From positions 80,468,501 to 80,532,500 of the forward strand of contig NC_083703.1 in assembly GCF_033118175.1 (NCBI RefSeq): 64,000 nt of DNA. The letters are read 5' to 3'. The notes below the pieces were generated by a model. It made no database searches and had not been told where the DNA came from. It saw nothing but the letters and a program-made list of their open reading frames with translations. Made by a program: the position numbers and the translations under genes. Below are positions 52,484 through 63,794 of the stretch, piece after piece; position 1 is the first letter of the stretch; each line of letters starts with the position of its first letter. This DNA is from Dama dama. Its lineage: Eukaryota; Chordata; Mammalia; Artiodactyla; Cervidae.

Positions 52484-53405
52484 GAAGTTTCTTCTATAGA
52501 GACCAGCTAATAAACTCATTCACCTTGAAGTGCAATGATGAGATAAGAGAATGTCTATATTTTTACGGGGAATGTGTTCTTGATCTGCCTCATGTCAAAT
52601 GAAGAAAAGTCAAATGGAGGGGTTTGAGGCAAGGTGAAGCAGTGTGGAAACCCTGCTCCACACCCAGGAATGAGAGAAATGGGAGGAAATTCAAAACACT
52701 GTGGTCCTCCTAGCCAGGCTGGTCACAGTGCTCATACTGGCGGATAATCCAACAGGAAAGGGAACAGTTGGTGGGTCCCGTATCTGAGCCATTAATCACA
52801 GAATTGAAGAATACCAGGGCTAGGAGCTCCTTGACTTAATCACTGCTCATAGACACGAAAGGTTTTTCCACCTTGGACTCCTGTGATTCTAGAGATAGCA
52901 AAGACTTTTCACCAGAGAGGCAAAGGCCAGATCGCTCTCTGACATTGCCAATTTAGCTTCTCTGAAGGGACAGCGAGCCTTCTTCTCTCTTTCTTAACGG
53001 GAAGTGGTCATAGCCACGAACTTAGCAAAAGAAGCAGGTTAAAATTTGTCCGTTCTTGGCTAATGCAGTTAGACGTTTTCGAGAAAAGGCAATGAGAAGT
53101 GGTCATTATCCATTATCTGCATGAAATATTTCAGAGAAAGGAACAGCATTTGCCAAAAAAAAGAAAAGATGTTTGACTTGAAGCCAGGCAAGAGGGAAAC
53201 AGGATCACCTCCGTGCTCCATGGGAAGGCTGCGCTAATGGTGTTATTTCAAGTAAAATGGGAATGCACATCTGAAAACATACAGATGGCGCATCGGCTTC
53301 GTATACTTCCTCAAGGTCGTTCTGGACAATGATTTACTGTCCCTTTTCTTGGCAGTAAAGCCACAAAACCCCTCCAAACTCTCCAGTCTTGGAAAAGCTA
53401 TGTAT
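52484..53405. other. Single-copy stretch, no gene recognised
   Basis: About 0.9 kb without gene or recent repeat. Confidence 0.45.
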
Positions 53406-53632
53406 GTGCTGTTGTTGTCACTGAGTCCCTCAGTCGGTCCGACTCCTTGCAGCCCCGTGGGCGGCAGCCCACCAGGCTCCTGGGTCCACAGGATTTCCCA
53501 GGCAAGAATACTGGAGTGGGTTTCCATTTCCTACTCCAGGGGATCTTCCTGACCCAGGGATCGAACCCACATCTCCTGCAAGCCTCCTGCATGGCAGGCA
53601 GATTCTTTACCACTGAGCCACCAGGGATACCC
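53406..53632 (-). mobile_element. Bov-tA SINE
   Basis: Plus strand 'gctgttgttgtcactgagtc' to 'actgagccaccagggatacc'. 'ctcctgcaagcctcctgcat' is a duplicated segment within the head. Confidence 0.95.
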
Positions 53633-54355
53633 ATTTATAAAGCCCTCTGTGGGGGAAAATGTATAATCAGTATGTACACTGGGCTGAAAATACTTGATAT
53701 CACTTGAGAAGTCGAAGCCTAAAACTCTTAATTTGAAAGGAAAGTCTCAGTCCTATTGTATAGTTTCTTTGTCTCTATTTCATTTCCCTTTACTCTATCC
53801 CCTGCTCCTGATTTATGCTCTCTTAGTGTGGGGATAATATAAGGATAATGATTTCTAAGCTGGAACTATCAGAAATCTTATGAAATGGCCCCCTTCTCAC
53901 CCTTCTCCATGAATATTTTCTCACTCTGCTTTTTAAAACTGTCACCAGAATATTTCCCAATAATAACACATGCCAAACTGAAATTCTAGGTAGCTGGATA
54001 TAAAGTATTTTTTTAGGAGACCTTCTGCTTTGAGCATTAGTCATCTCTCTCGTTGCAAAGCCCAAGGCCTCCAACAAAGACCTTTTTGCTCAAATGGCGG
54101 GTTGCTTTATTTCTTGAAGATTGCAGACATTATCGTTATGGGTAATGACCTAATAACTTGCCATTTGATGTTTGCACATCAGTTCTATGGAAGTTCCCAG
54201 CATACATACCACTGGATCCTTATATGAATGATTTAATATTAAGTCACAAACCCAAACTGGAGTAAGCTCTTTTCTTATGTATGAAACATGTAAGATCGGT
54301 TCATATCTAATGCAGATATCATCGAAAAGCTGTTGGTTTGGAACAGGATTTAGGG
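53633..54355. other. Single-copy stretch, no gene recognised
   Basis: AT-rich and repeat-free. Short opposed frames have no domain. Confidence 0.45.
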
Positions 54356-54594
54356 GCACCTGATGCAAAGAGCTGACTCATTGGAAAAGGCCCTGATGCT
54401 GGGAAAGATTGAAGGCAAAAAGAGAAGAGGGTGGCAGAGGATGAGATGGTTGGATGGCATCACCAGTGGACACAAATTTGAGCAAACTCTGGGAGATAGT
54501 GAAGGACAGGGAAGCATGGCATGCTGCTGTCCATGGGGTCACAAGAGTCAGACTCGACTTAGTGACTGAACACCACCAACAACAACAACAACAA
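54356..54594 (+). mobile_element. BovB LINE 3' end fragment
   Basis: Frame 54363-54569 begins MQRADSLEKALMLGKIEGKK and RMRWLDGIT, then slips frame; the neighbouring frame continues VDTNLSKLWEIVKDREAWHAAVHGVT. The tail is (CAA)n. Confidence 0.94.
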
Positions 54595-54654
54595 AGAATG
54601 CCAAAGTCAGCTGAATTCAGCTGTTTGTGGGCTTGGATTGGTGATTAGGATGTA

Positions 54655-55095
54655 CAGTGTTTATAAAGTGCCTACAACAGGCCTGGGGGTGAGAATGTAT
54701 TCCTACAGCCTTGCTGTGTTGCGTACTTTGCCGTATTTGATATTCCTAACTAGCCTTGGAGGTAAACACTCTGTATGCGCTGTCAAGTATTTATGACCCT
54801 GTGGACTGTAGCCTGCGAGGCTCCTCTGTCCATGGGATTTCCCAGGCAAGAATACATTTCCTCCTCCAGGGATCTTCCCAACCCAGGGGCCAAACCCTCA
54901 TCTCTTGGCATCTACTGCACTGGCAGGTGGATTCCTTACCACTGAGCCACCGGGAAGCCCCGTAAATACTATTATTGTTCTTATTTTATGGATGAGGAAG
55001 CCGAGCCTCTGAAAGTTTCAGTAACTTTCCTGTGGCCACATTTAAACAGTAACTGGCAGATTTGAACTGAGCCCAGCCTCATCCCACAACCAATG
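54655..55095 (-). mobile_element. MIR SINE split by a Bov-tA
   Basis: Left part: 'aagtgcctacaacaggcctg'. Right part: 'ttttatggatgaggaagccg', 'gtaactttcctgtggccaca' and 'agatttgaactgagcccag'. The parts join across the SINE. Confidence 0.8.
54771..54961 (-). mobile_element. Bov-tA SINE nested in MIR
   Basis: Plus strand from about 'ctgtatgcgctgtcaagtat' to 'ctgagccaccgggaagcccc'. Flanks 'gtaaacact' (54762-54770) and 'gtaaatact' (54962-54970) form a 9-bp duplication with one mismatch. Confidence 0.94.
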
Positions 55096-55359
55096 GGCCA
55101 TTCTATCTCCTCATTAACTGATCAGTCTTTGAATCAGTGAATTTTTTTTTTCTTGCTGAGTTTTTCCCTGTATTACTGGAAGCAGTTGTCTAAGCCACAG
55201 ATATTTCCTCTTTTGGTCCCTAGAAAGAATAAGGAGCTGGAACTTTCAAAACTGTATTCTCTTTCTGAAACTGGTACCCCCATACACATAGGAACATAGG
55301 CAAAGAGACATAGCTTGCCAATTATCTGGCTCCTAATCAACAGTTTCACAATTTACAGT
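55096..55359. other. Short single-copy stretch
   Basis: A T-run lies at 55,142-55,151. Nothing else is identified. Confidence 0.45.
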
Positions 55360-55483
55360 AAGAATTCTCAAACTTTCTTGAGCCTATGGATCCCCCAGGG
55401 ATCTAGTTAAATGATTCTTATTCGATAGGTCTGAGAGTCTGCATTTCTAGCAAGTTCCCAAGTGATGCTGCAGCTCATCCCAG
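55360..55483 (+). mobile_element. MER5-type hAT DNA transposon fragment
   Basis: 'attctcaaactttcttgagc', 'gtctgagagtctgcatttct' and 'agcaagttcccaagtgatgc' match MER5A-type sequence. Confidence 0.75.
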
Positions 55484-58087
55484 CACCATCCTTTTGAGTA
55501 GCAGAGGTTTATGATACACTTTCTCTTCCATTTCCTCCCTTGTCCTAACAGAATGCTGAGGCAGGCAGGCTTAGGACGGTTACTTCTATTTGGAATTGAC
55601 AGAGAATCAAGGTCAAAGAGATGGTACAAGAAAGTACCAGAAGAGCATGCTACATCTTCGAACGCTTTGCTTCCCCTGATTCCTTTGGTTTAGAGCTTGC
55701 AGATGGATGGGTCCCACACATATTTGGTTTCCTCCACGTGGTTTGGCCAAACAAAGTTCCAGACAACCCTGGACCGCGTGGCCGTTCCTTGAGTAGCAGC
55801 TGTACTCTTTCAATGTGGCATGGACTTTCCAGTGACTCGCAAAGCCTCCATGTCGATCCAACTGAGGGCCAGCGCTACTGACCTTTGCACCTCAGGACTG
55901 TTCTTCTCCCATCTGGTCTACTCTGCCCATCTAAGTTCCCTACCTCCCTCCAGTAATGCATGACCTTCTCATGACCTTTTCCCCCCCAAACCCATGCCCA
56001 GCTTCTCTCCATAACTCAGCTTTCTACTCTCCAGGGCCACTGGAGAACCAATCTGATGGAAGTCCCCATGCAGTTTTACTAAAGTATGTTACATGTGTTA
56101 ACAGCGAAATAAATATTTCTTGATAAAATGAGTAAACAGACGAACCACAAAAGGATGACAGAGTATCCACTTTCTCTGATTTAAACGAGCTTAGTCCTTT
56201 TTTGCTAATGACCAAGAAGTGGAGAAAGTCACAGAGCATGATTTGGAAACAGCTTTACAGTCCAAAGAGCTGTGACGACGGCCCCAGAAAGTGCCTGTGA
56301 CAGGAGTCCAGTAAGTGCGCGGACTGTTTCCTCATAGAGACCCCACCTGGTACTTATCCACTGTGCATATAAAAGATTCCAATTAGCTGAACATCTGCAG
56401 GAAATAATAAGAGAGATGTTCTTGTTTTGCTGACCTTCAGAAAGCTCTCCATCCATCTCTATAAAGAACTGCTGGGCCCAGGAGAAGCCTCCTGTCATCA
56501 AACCGCTCCATCCTCAACATCCCTTTAAACGAGGAGCTCTATGTGTTCAGTCCTGACGATCAGATGGAGGAAAGAACCAGCCCTGCTGTCTCAACCTGTG
56601 CACACAAGTCACGCTTATGCTAGCGAGTTCTGTGCGGTATGGCAGGAATGAAAATCTATATGAAAATTGAATTGAAAATGTCTCTGTTTAGAAATATGCC
56701 TGTGCTCAGATTCCTCTGGGTGGGAGGGAGGCTGAGCCTTGCGATATCTGGGTTCTCTGTGAAGTCAGGTCTCTGTTCAGAAATGGTGTCGAGGGTCCCG
56801 TAGCCCTGAGCCGACCGCCTCCTGGGACACAGAGCAGGCCAAGCCGCCCAGCACGGCCCTCACTCCAGGCCAAGTCCCCGCTGCAGGGAGCTCAGCCTCC
56901 CTGGACGGTAACTCCTCCATCTCCTTCACCCAGCCTGCCAACGCGAGTGCCAATTAGTGCCAATAATAATACACATGCTAACAGATTTCTAGACAACAGT
57001 CGCCAAAACACTAGAGGCTCGTGACAGGGACGCCTCCCTCCGTGTCATCGTCCCGGGCACCGGCTGGGTCCACAGCCAGAAGTTCTTGCGATCCCCTCAT
57101 TTATGTCTGCCCTGCACACGGCGGAATCTTCTTGTGATTTTAAACTGTCATTTAATGGGGTGGATTGGCCAAAACGATCCTGTCACCACGGGGTATATTT
57201 TTAAATGAGGTCTTGCTTGAATCCTGGTTTCGTTTGTAAAAATCAACCTTCTTGAGTTTTATAATCCTCTCAGGTTATAGCTCTCCCACCTCTTCCGCCA
57301 CTTTAAAAACTGTCGATGCTTTTCCTGTAAACACTCTATTGTGGATTTTCAAGGCAACTGCAAAAATGGATGCCTAGCAAAAGTCTGGTGTCTCACGTCC
57401 TGCCACCCATGAATTATTTTGCACAATTTTATTTAAACCATTCTGACTACAGGTTTTGGGAACAACCGAGGTGGTATTTTTTTTTTATTGTTTCCCTTTT
57501 GTTTTTCTAATGTTTGATTTAAAAGGAAATGTCTAAAATTTAAGGATTAGTTTCCAAATTTTACCCATCTATTGATAGAATAAAAAGTTTGCAGCTTGTA
57601 TAGCGTATTTTTCTAATGACACCTCTCCCCTTTTTCAATCAAGAATTTGGGAGAAGACCAGCCTAATATTTGTGTAATATACATCATAGAACAGATAATG
57701 AGTTTTATCTATGACAAAAACTACCCATACTTTCAAAGTTGTGTGACTTTTTTTTGAACCAAAATCTGCTGTCGACAAATGTATTTTCCGGTGTTCTGCA
57801 GTCTTCATACTTAAAATGTTGAAATCCACAGGTCAGGGATTCTGGAAACGAGAATGTAGGTGGCTGGGATGCTCTGAAAAGAGGATTTGTGGGGTCTCTC
57901 TGGTTTTATCATTGAGGAAATTTGACCAGAATGGTTGTAATTCACATCTGATCTAGATCGGGGGGGTGGGGTGGGGAGATTTATCCATCACAGGCGCCGA
58001 CTGCATTGCTGAGAAGTAGAGACAAAGATTGTGACCGGACTAATCCCCTTTCATTGTATGATCTATTTGTTCATTCACTTAGATAAC
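55484..58087. other. Long repeat-free single-copy stretch
   Basis: About 2.6 kb without a recognisable mobile element or gene. Opposed frames of 82 and 86 codons at 55,613-55,881 overlap each other. AT-rich with T-runs near 57,478; a G-rich run lies at 57,960-57,977. See findings. Confidence 0.45.
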
Positions 58088-58570
58088 TTGTGGACATCTT
58101 TCGGTGCCAGGATATGATCTGAGTGCGGGGAGAAGCAAGGTCTCTGTCTTCAAGGAGACAGACATTCTATCTTTACATTTAGTGAGAAAACACAATCAAT
58201 CAATAAATAAGCCCGCGAGATGATTTCAGAGTGTGGTCGGTGCCATGGTGCTTTCAGTAAATAGGTTGATATGCTCTAGAATTACACAGAGAAGGGGAGA
58301 CTGGTCAGGGAGGACCTCTCCCAGAAGGGGCCATTTGAGCTGAATTCTAAAGCATGAAAAGCAACCACCTTCCATAGAGGAAGAGCTTTCTAAGCAAAGA
58401 AACCTGCAATTGCAAAGAGTCACAGTCGAGGAGAGATTGGCAGATGCAAGAAGCAGCAAGTGGATTGTTGTCAAGCGGGCAGAGAGGGTGAGGCAAGAGT
58501 CCTGGGCGATAAAGCAAAAAGGTAGCCACCAAATCCTGCAAGCGCTCAGACTCCAGGTGAAGGGTTTGAA
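58088..58570 (+). repeat. L2-like ancient repeat
   Basis: 'ggtctctgtcttcaaggaga', 'ggtcagggaggacctctccc', 'gccatttgagctgaattcta' and 'gaagggtttgaattttatta' follow the order of the family at 15.5 and 37 kb. Family name tentative. Confidence 0.5.
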
Positions 58571-58674
58571 TTTTATTATAATCTATTTACATGTGTGCAA
58601 TGCAACAGAAAGACTTGCAGGAATTAAAACAGCCAGTTGCTTACTAATATCTTTGATAAGGAATATTCTAGCAG

Positions 58675-59117
58675 GTGTATGTGTGTGTGTGAGATAGGGC
58701 GTATCCAACTCCTTTGCAACCCCATGGACTGTCACCCACAAGGCTCCTCCGTCCATGGGACTTTGCAGGCAAGAATACTGGAGTGGGGAGCCATTTCCTT
58801 CTCCGGAGGAATCTTCCTGACCCAGGGATCAAAACTGTGTCTCTTGAGTCTCATGCTTTGGTGTGCTAAGTCGCTTTCATCGTGTCTGACTCTGTGCGAC
58901 TCTCTGGACTGTAGTCCGCCAGGCTCCTCTGTCCACGGGATTCTCCAGGCAAGAATACTGGAGTAGGTAGCGGTCCCCTTTTCCAGGGGATCTTCCCAGC
59001 CCAGGGAAAGAACCCAGGTCTCCTGCATTGCAGGTGGATTCTTTACCGTCTGAGCCCCCAGGGAGGCCCCCTGCATTGGCAGGTGGATTCTTCACACTAG
59101 CGCCACCTGGGAAGCCC
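58675..59117 (-). mobile_element. Bov-tA SINE containing another Bov-tA
   Basis: The outer copy runs from 'gtgtatgtgtgtgtgtgaga' to 'gcgccacctgggaagccc'. It is interrupted after 'gtctcttgagtctcatgc' and resumes at 'cctgcattggcaggtggatt' (about 59,070). A perfect 10-bp 'attctagcag' brackets the whole (58665-58674 and 59118-59127). Confidence 0.95.
58862..59069 (-). mobile_element. Inner Bov-tA SINE
   Basis: Complete copy from 'gtgctaagtcgctttcatcg' to 'ctgagcccccagggaggccc' lying inside the head of the outer copy. It inserted later. Confidence 0.94.
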
Positions 59118-59127
59118 ATTCTAGCAG

Positions 59128-60257
59128 TTCTCTGGAAAACAGACTGGAAGAAGTGGGAGCAGGAAACCCATTTAGTCACCGGAAAGGACAGGAATGGCAG
59201 AGCAGTCAGAGCAGTGACCGAGCGGGTGGAAGAGAGTTCTCTTGACCAGAGAATTTCTAGACACAGAACTGAGTGTGCACATGAATTAGCTGTCCTGGCA
59301 ATGTGGATGCTTCGAGTGGCCACTGTCAGGCGGTGGGAAGGGATGAAATTAGACATTTAGGTTGGAAAGGAGATGTTTGCCACCAGAACGTTTGACCTTC
59401 AGCCCAGAATCCACAAGGAGGCCCTGCAGAGGACACTCCCTTCTCTTCGGGGCCTCGGCATCACTGTGATCATCATCTTAGCTAAATAAGTATTCACAGG
59501 AATAAACTTGCCAGGAATAAAGTCAACTAATCCACTTTACCAAGATTTACACATGATGCAATCTTATTAAACAAATCTCATCAATATAGAGAGAGACAGA
59601 CACTCATTATGCACCCCAATCACCCACACTCTGCCTGTCTCCCCTCTCTCCTCTCAGCTGCCGATGGCAAACAAAGCCACTTAAGTGAACAGTCTTCAAT
59701 GTATAATATTAAAATGTGTTTTGTAAAACTCCGTGGAACCCCTAGCCATTGTTCAAACACACTTGCTCTGATAGATGCTTTGGCATTTTTTTTTATGAGG
59801 CTTTTCAATGTGTTACTTTATCGGGTGCATGAGATTGAGTCTGTTCTGCAGAAGAAAACAGACAAAAAGGGTCTCTCAGCACGAGTTACTCTTCTGTAAA
59901 GGTTATAGTAAACATGTCAATGCCTAATTAAGCAGAAAATTTCATCTGTATTGTGGGGGAGGCATTTGCTGTCTTCGACTTCTCTTCTGGGGAATCTATT
60001 TAGAAGGACAGAGTAGTCTGTGAAGCTGAGCTGGGCTGGGAAGCTCAGCTTCCAAATGTCAGCATTAAAAAAGAACACTCCTAAAAAAAAAAAAAAAAAC
60101 CACACACACAATCCTTTTCTCCTTGTGTGAAAGTGGCTATATTGGCCAGGCAGATTGTCTGTGGGGTGTGTGTGTGCGTGCAAACGCCTGTCCCTGATTG
60201 CATGTATTTTTTCAGCACACACACAACATACTATGAATTATTTCCCAACTTCCCAGC
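59128..60257. other. Single-copy stretch, no gene recognised
   Basis: Contains an A-run followed by CA repeats (60,084-60,109). Short frames on both strands have no domain. Confidence 0.45.
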
Positions 60258-60267
60258 AAGTGTCAGG

Positions 60268-60467
60268 CTTCCCTGGTGGCTCAGACGGTAAGGAATCCGC
60301 GTGCAGTACAGGAGACCCTGGTTCGATCCCTGGGTCGGGAAAATCCCCTGGAGAAGGGAATGGCAACCCCCTTCAGTATTCTTGCCTGGAGAATTCCACG
60401 TAGCCTGGCAGGCTACAGTCCACGGGGTCGCGAAGAGTCGGACACAACTGAGCGACTAACACTCACT
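60268..60467 (+). mobile_element. Bov-tA SINE with target duplication
   Basis: 'cttccctggtggctcagacg' and 'ctggttcgatccctgggtcg' mark an intact head. Flanks 'aagtgtcagg' (60258-60267) and 'aagcgtcagg' (60468-60477) have one mismatch. The 'atggacagaggagcctgg' segment is shortened. Confidence 0.95.
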
Positions 60468-60477
60468 AAGCGTCAGG

Positions 60478-60934
60478 CCCTGGGCTGGGCGCTGACGATC
60501 GTGAGGCGAATAAAGCCTGGCAGTTTTGACCAACAGCAACGAGCAGCAGCTGTCCTGCCCCTCGCGGTGTCTTCCCAGCTCTCTATGAGGGTGCGGACGC
60601 TTTGGTTTGGCGGTCGTTGCACGCACAGGTGAAGCGACTATATGTCTTAACCCAGAACAGTCCTGGCCAATCTGTGTCCTCCCAAAGTGTGAATAGTAAA
60701 GCCTTTTTAATTTTCAAAAGTGACTCTGCATTATGGGCAATATTTGCCTGATTCTTTGGAGTATTTTGCTTGGCTCTGTAACAAGTCACTTATTGATTTT
60801 GTGAACAGACCTTCTCCTTCAGCTTAATGGTATGACTGTTTTTACAAACATACAAGCCAGTCCAGAAAAAAAAAAATGCAGTGAGAATGGGGTGGAGCTA
60901 TCTCATTCAGTTGTTCTAAGCTAGAGTTTTCTTG
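60478..60934. other. Single-copy stretch, no gene recognised
   Basis: Nothing identifiable is seen. Confidence 0.45.
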
Positions 60935-61147
60935 GGGCTTCATGAGCGGTAAAGAACCCGCTTGCCAATGCAGGTGGCACAAGAGACTGGGGTTCAATCC
61001 TTGGGTCGGGAGGATCCCCTGGAGAAGGGCACAGCAACGCACGCCAGTGTTCTCGCCTGGAGAATCCCATGGACAAGCCTGGCGGGCTGCAGTCCACGGG
61101 GTCACACAGAGTCGGACAGGACTGAGTGACTCAGCAGACACGCATAG
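60935..61147 (+). mobile_element. Bov-tA SINE
   Basis: 'gggcttcatgagcggtaaag' through 'cggacaggactgagtgactc'. Possible flank pair 'agttttcttg' and 'agcttttcttg' is weak. Confidence 0.93.
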
Positions 61148-61538
61148 CACAGCTTTTCTTGCAGGTAGAGACCCCAATTAATGATTATTTGTCCAGATTG
61201 AGAAGCTTTTTTTCCTTCAAATCAATTTATGGAACTAAAGACCAGCAATACCAGTTGAATGAAAAATCCACTTGCTGGGAAAGAAAAGGACAAGACCAAT
61301 AGCAACGAAGACAAGTGAACACAGTCGTAAACCCAGTGGTGAGGCTGAGTTCTTACATCTCCTTTCGTTTCATGACAAACCCTTAAAATCACGGGCTCTC
61401 GTCTCCATTATTCCCACAATTCTCCCCTCGGAGGTGGTTCTCTATTCAGAGACATCTCAAGGAAATCTCACTGCTTAACCTTTAACCTCTGGCTCTCTGC
61501 AAAGTTTTCTTGTTCATTAGATTGGTCATAAAAAGAGA
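61148..61538. other. Single-copy stretch, no gene recognised
   Basis: Nothing identifiable is seen. Confidence 0.45.
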
Positions 61539-61735
61539 GTGCAGCCTGGTGGTTAGGACCACGGATTCTCTCATCACACAGGCTGGGTTCAGGCATGATC
61601 TTGCAATGCTACCTTTGTGGCCTTGGAAAAATTTCTTAACTTCAGAGCCTCAGTTTCTGCATCTGTGAAATGAAAATAACAATAGTTCCTACTTCATATG
61701 GATATTGATAAAAATGAAAGACTGCATATGGAGAG
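61539..61735 (+). mobile_element. MIR SINE
   Basis: 'gtgcagcctggtggttagga', 'ggctgggttcaggcatgatc', 'cttaacttcagagcctcagt' and 'tctgcatctgtgaaatgaaa' give the full forward MIR order. Confidence 0.88.
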
Positions 61736-61769
61736 AATATTTACTCAACCAATATTCTTCATCTTCAGT

Positions 61770-62279
61770 GTGGTCCATATACATACATGGAATACACACA
61801 CAAATAGTGTGTGTAGTAAGCCATAAAAAAGAATGAAATACGGCCATTTGCAGCAACATGGATGGGCCCAGGGTTTATCACACCAAGTGAAGTGAATCAG
61901 ACAGAAAGAAACAGACGGTAAATGATATCATTTATAGGTGGAATCTAAAAAGCAATACAAACGAACTTATTTACAAAACAGAAACAGACTCACAGCCGTA
62001 GAAAACACACTTATGGTTCCCAAACGGAAATCAAGGAAGGATAAATTAGAGGCACAGGATTAACACGCACACACTCGTGCATGTAAACCAGGCGGCCAAC
62101 AAGGACCTACTGCACAGCATAGGGAATTATATTCAATATCTTGTGATAACCCATGACGGAAAATAATCCAAAAAGATGTGTGTGTGTGTATATATATATA
62201 TGGATGTAATGTATATAATGTACTCCAGAAACTAACACAAGATTGCAAATCAACTACAGTTCGATTAAAAAAAAAAACT
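61770..62279 (+). mobile_element. Older artiodactyl L1, 3' end with poly-A
   Basis: Forward order: 'cggccatttgcagcaacatg', 'gatgggcccagggtttatca', 'cttatggttcccaaacggaa', 'aatatcttgtgataacccat' and a poly-A at 62,267-62,277. Internal (GT)n(TA)n lies at 62,178-62,200. It corresponds to the reversed copy at 13.2 kb. Confidence 0.9.
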
Positions 62280-63439
62280 AATTTTGGAAAATAAATAAAA
62301 ATCTGGAAAAGAAAAATTCTTCCTGTTCAGTCTCTGGAACCCTTGGAGTCCCTGACTGCAGGCACTGGGCTTCTAATAATACTCCGTCTCTCCTCTCTCC
62401 CTGCCTCACAGGAGAGACCTCCCATGCTTGAGCGCCCCTTTTGCAAGTATTATCACTGGTGAATGAAAACAGAACCGTCACACTGGGGAATTCCCCCAGG
62501 CACCCAGCCACAGTGAGAGGGGAGATAGAACCTCACTGATATCGTGCAGCCCACGCAAATCTGAGCCCAAACGTCCCTCGCTTTGGTACCGCTCTGGCTG
62601 CATTTTATCCACGTGGCTCTGAAAAGGCCAGGTGAAGAAAATGAGGACATGGGCATAAATAGTCACATTCCTCATCTCACTGATGGATATTTGCCTATCA
62701 ATTCCCTTTGCACCGGCTCTCTCATGCCTTCATTTTCCCTATGCAATTACTGGTCCTAAATCCTTTCTGAGAAAGGGAAGCATGCATCCCCAATGGCATT
62801 TTGCATCCACAAATCAAACATATAATTGGCATCTCGTGACGGGAGCCCACAAATCACAGTGCATTTGAAATTACAGGCACAAGATCAAGAGGGCGCTTTC
62901 AGCCTTGTCTGAAAAGGTCTTCATAAACCTGTTTGAGAATAACAGAATAGTTCCCAAATCTCCCATTCTAACACCATTTGCTATTATTTCAAAATCATTA
63001 TATGTGCTGAGCTTACATAATTTTTGAGCTATCAGTGGAAGACTTTATTTGATACTCCATAATCTCTCTTCCTGCCGTGCGACTCTACAAATAAAGCCGT
63101 TGTACCCAAAGAGACACTGGCTCTCAAAAATATAATGACTGTGCATCCAAATTACTTCTGGGCACTCAAAAATGATTTATTAAGATGATTGTGTGCCAAC
63201 AGGGTCAAGTGTCACAGTAAACCTTACCATGAAGATGCCAAGGGTTGTCTTAGTTTAACTTTTAAGCCAATGTCCTTCTTGTAGAGATATGTCTTTGATA
63301 GGATTTGAATTTCAGTCCAGCTTTCCTGAAAGGCATGCACGTGAATTTAGAGACTGTCCCATTACAGGAGTATTAGAATGATAGCCCTTAAACATTAAAA
63401 TGATTAACTTGGGATTCTAAGCACTTATAAAGAATGATT
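62280..63439. other. Repeat-free single-copy stretch
   Basis: About 1.2 kb without gene or mobile element. A weak CTCF-like core 'caagagggcgct' is at 62,886-62,897. Confidence 0.45.
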
Positions 63440-63794
63440 GTTGTTGTTCAGTCGCTAAGTCTTTGCGACCCCATGGACTGTAGCACACCAGGCTTCTCTC
63501 TCCTTCACTATCTCCCAGAGTTTACTCAAACTCATGTCCATTGAGTCGGTGATGCCATCCAACCATTTCATCCTCTTTTGTCCCCTTCTCCTTCTTCCTT
63601 CAATCTTTCCCAGCATCGGGGTCTTTTCAAATGAGTCAGCTGTTCACATTGATGGCCGAAGTATTGGAGCTTCAGCTTCAGCATCAGCCCCTCCAATGAA
63701 TATTCAGGGTTGATTTCCTTTATGATAGACTGGTTGGCTCTCCTTGCTGTCCAAGGGACACTTAAGAGTCTTCTCCAGCACCACAGTTCAAAAG
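63440..63794 (-). mobile_element. BovB LINE 3' end fragment
   Basis: Reversed BovB: 'gttgttcagtcgctaagtct', 'gtcggtgatgccatccaacc', 'ggttgatttcctttatgata' and 'gtcttctccagcaccacagt'. It stops after 'tcaaaag'. Confidence 0.95.

Noticed and set aside
3627..61147. tRNA-like B-box motifs ('ggttcgatccc') as possible tRNA genes
   Set aside because: All lie in Bov-tA SINE heads within SINE context; none forms an isolated tRNA gene.
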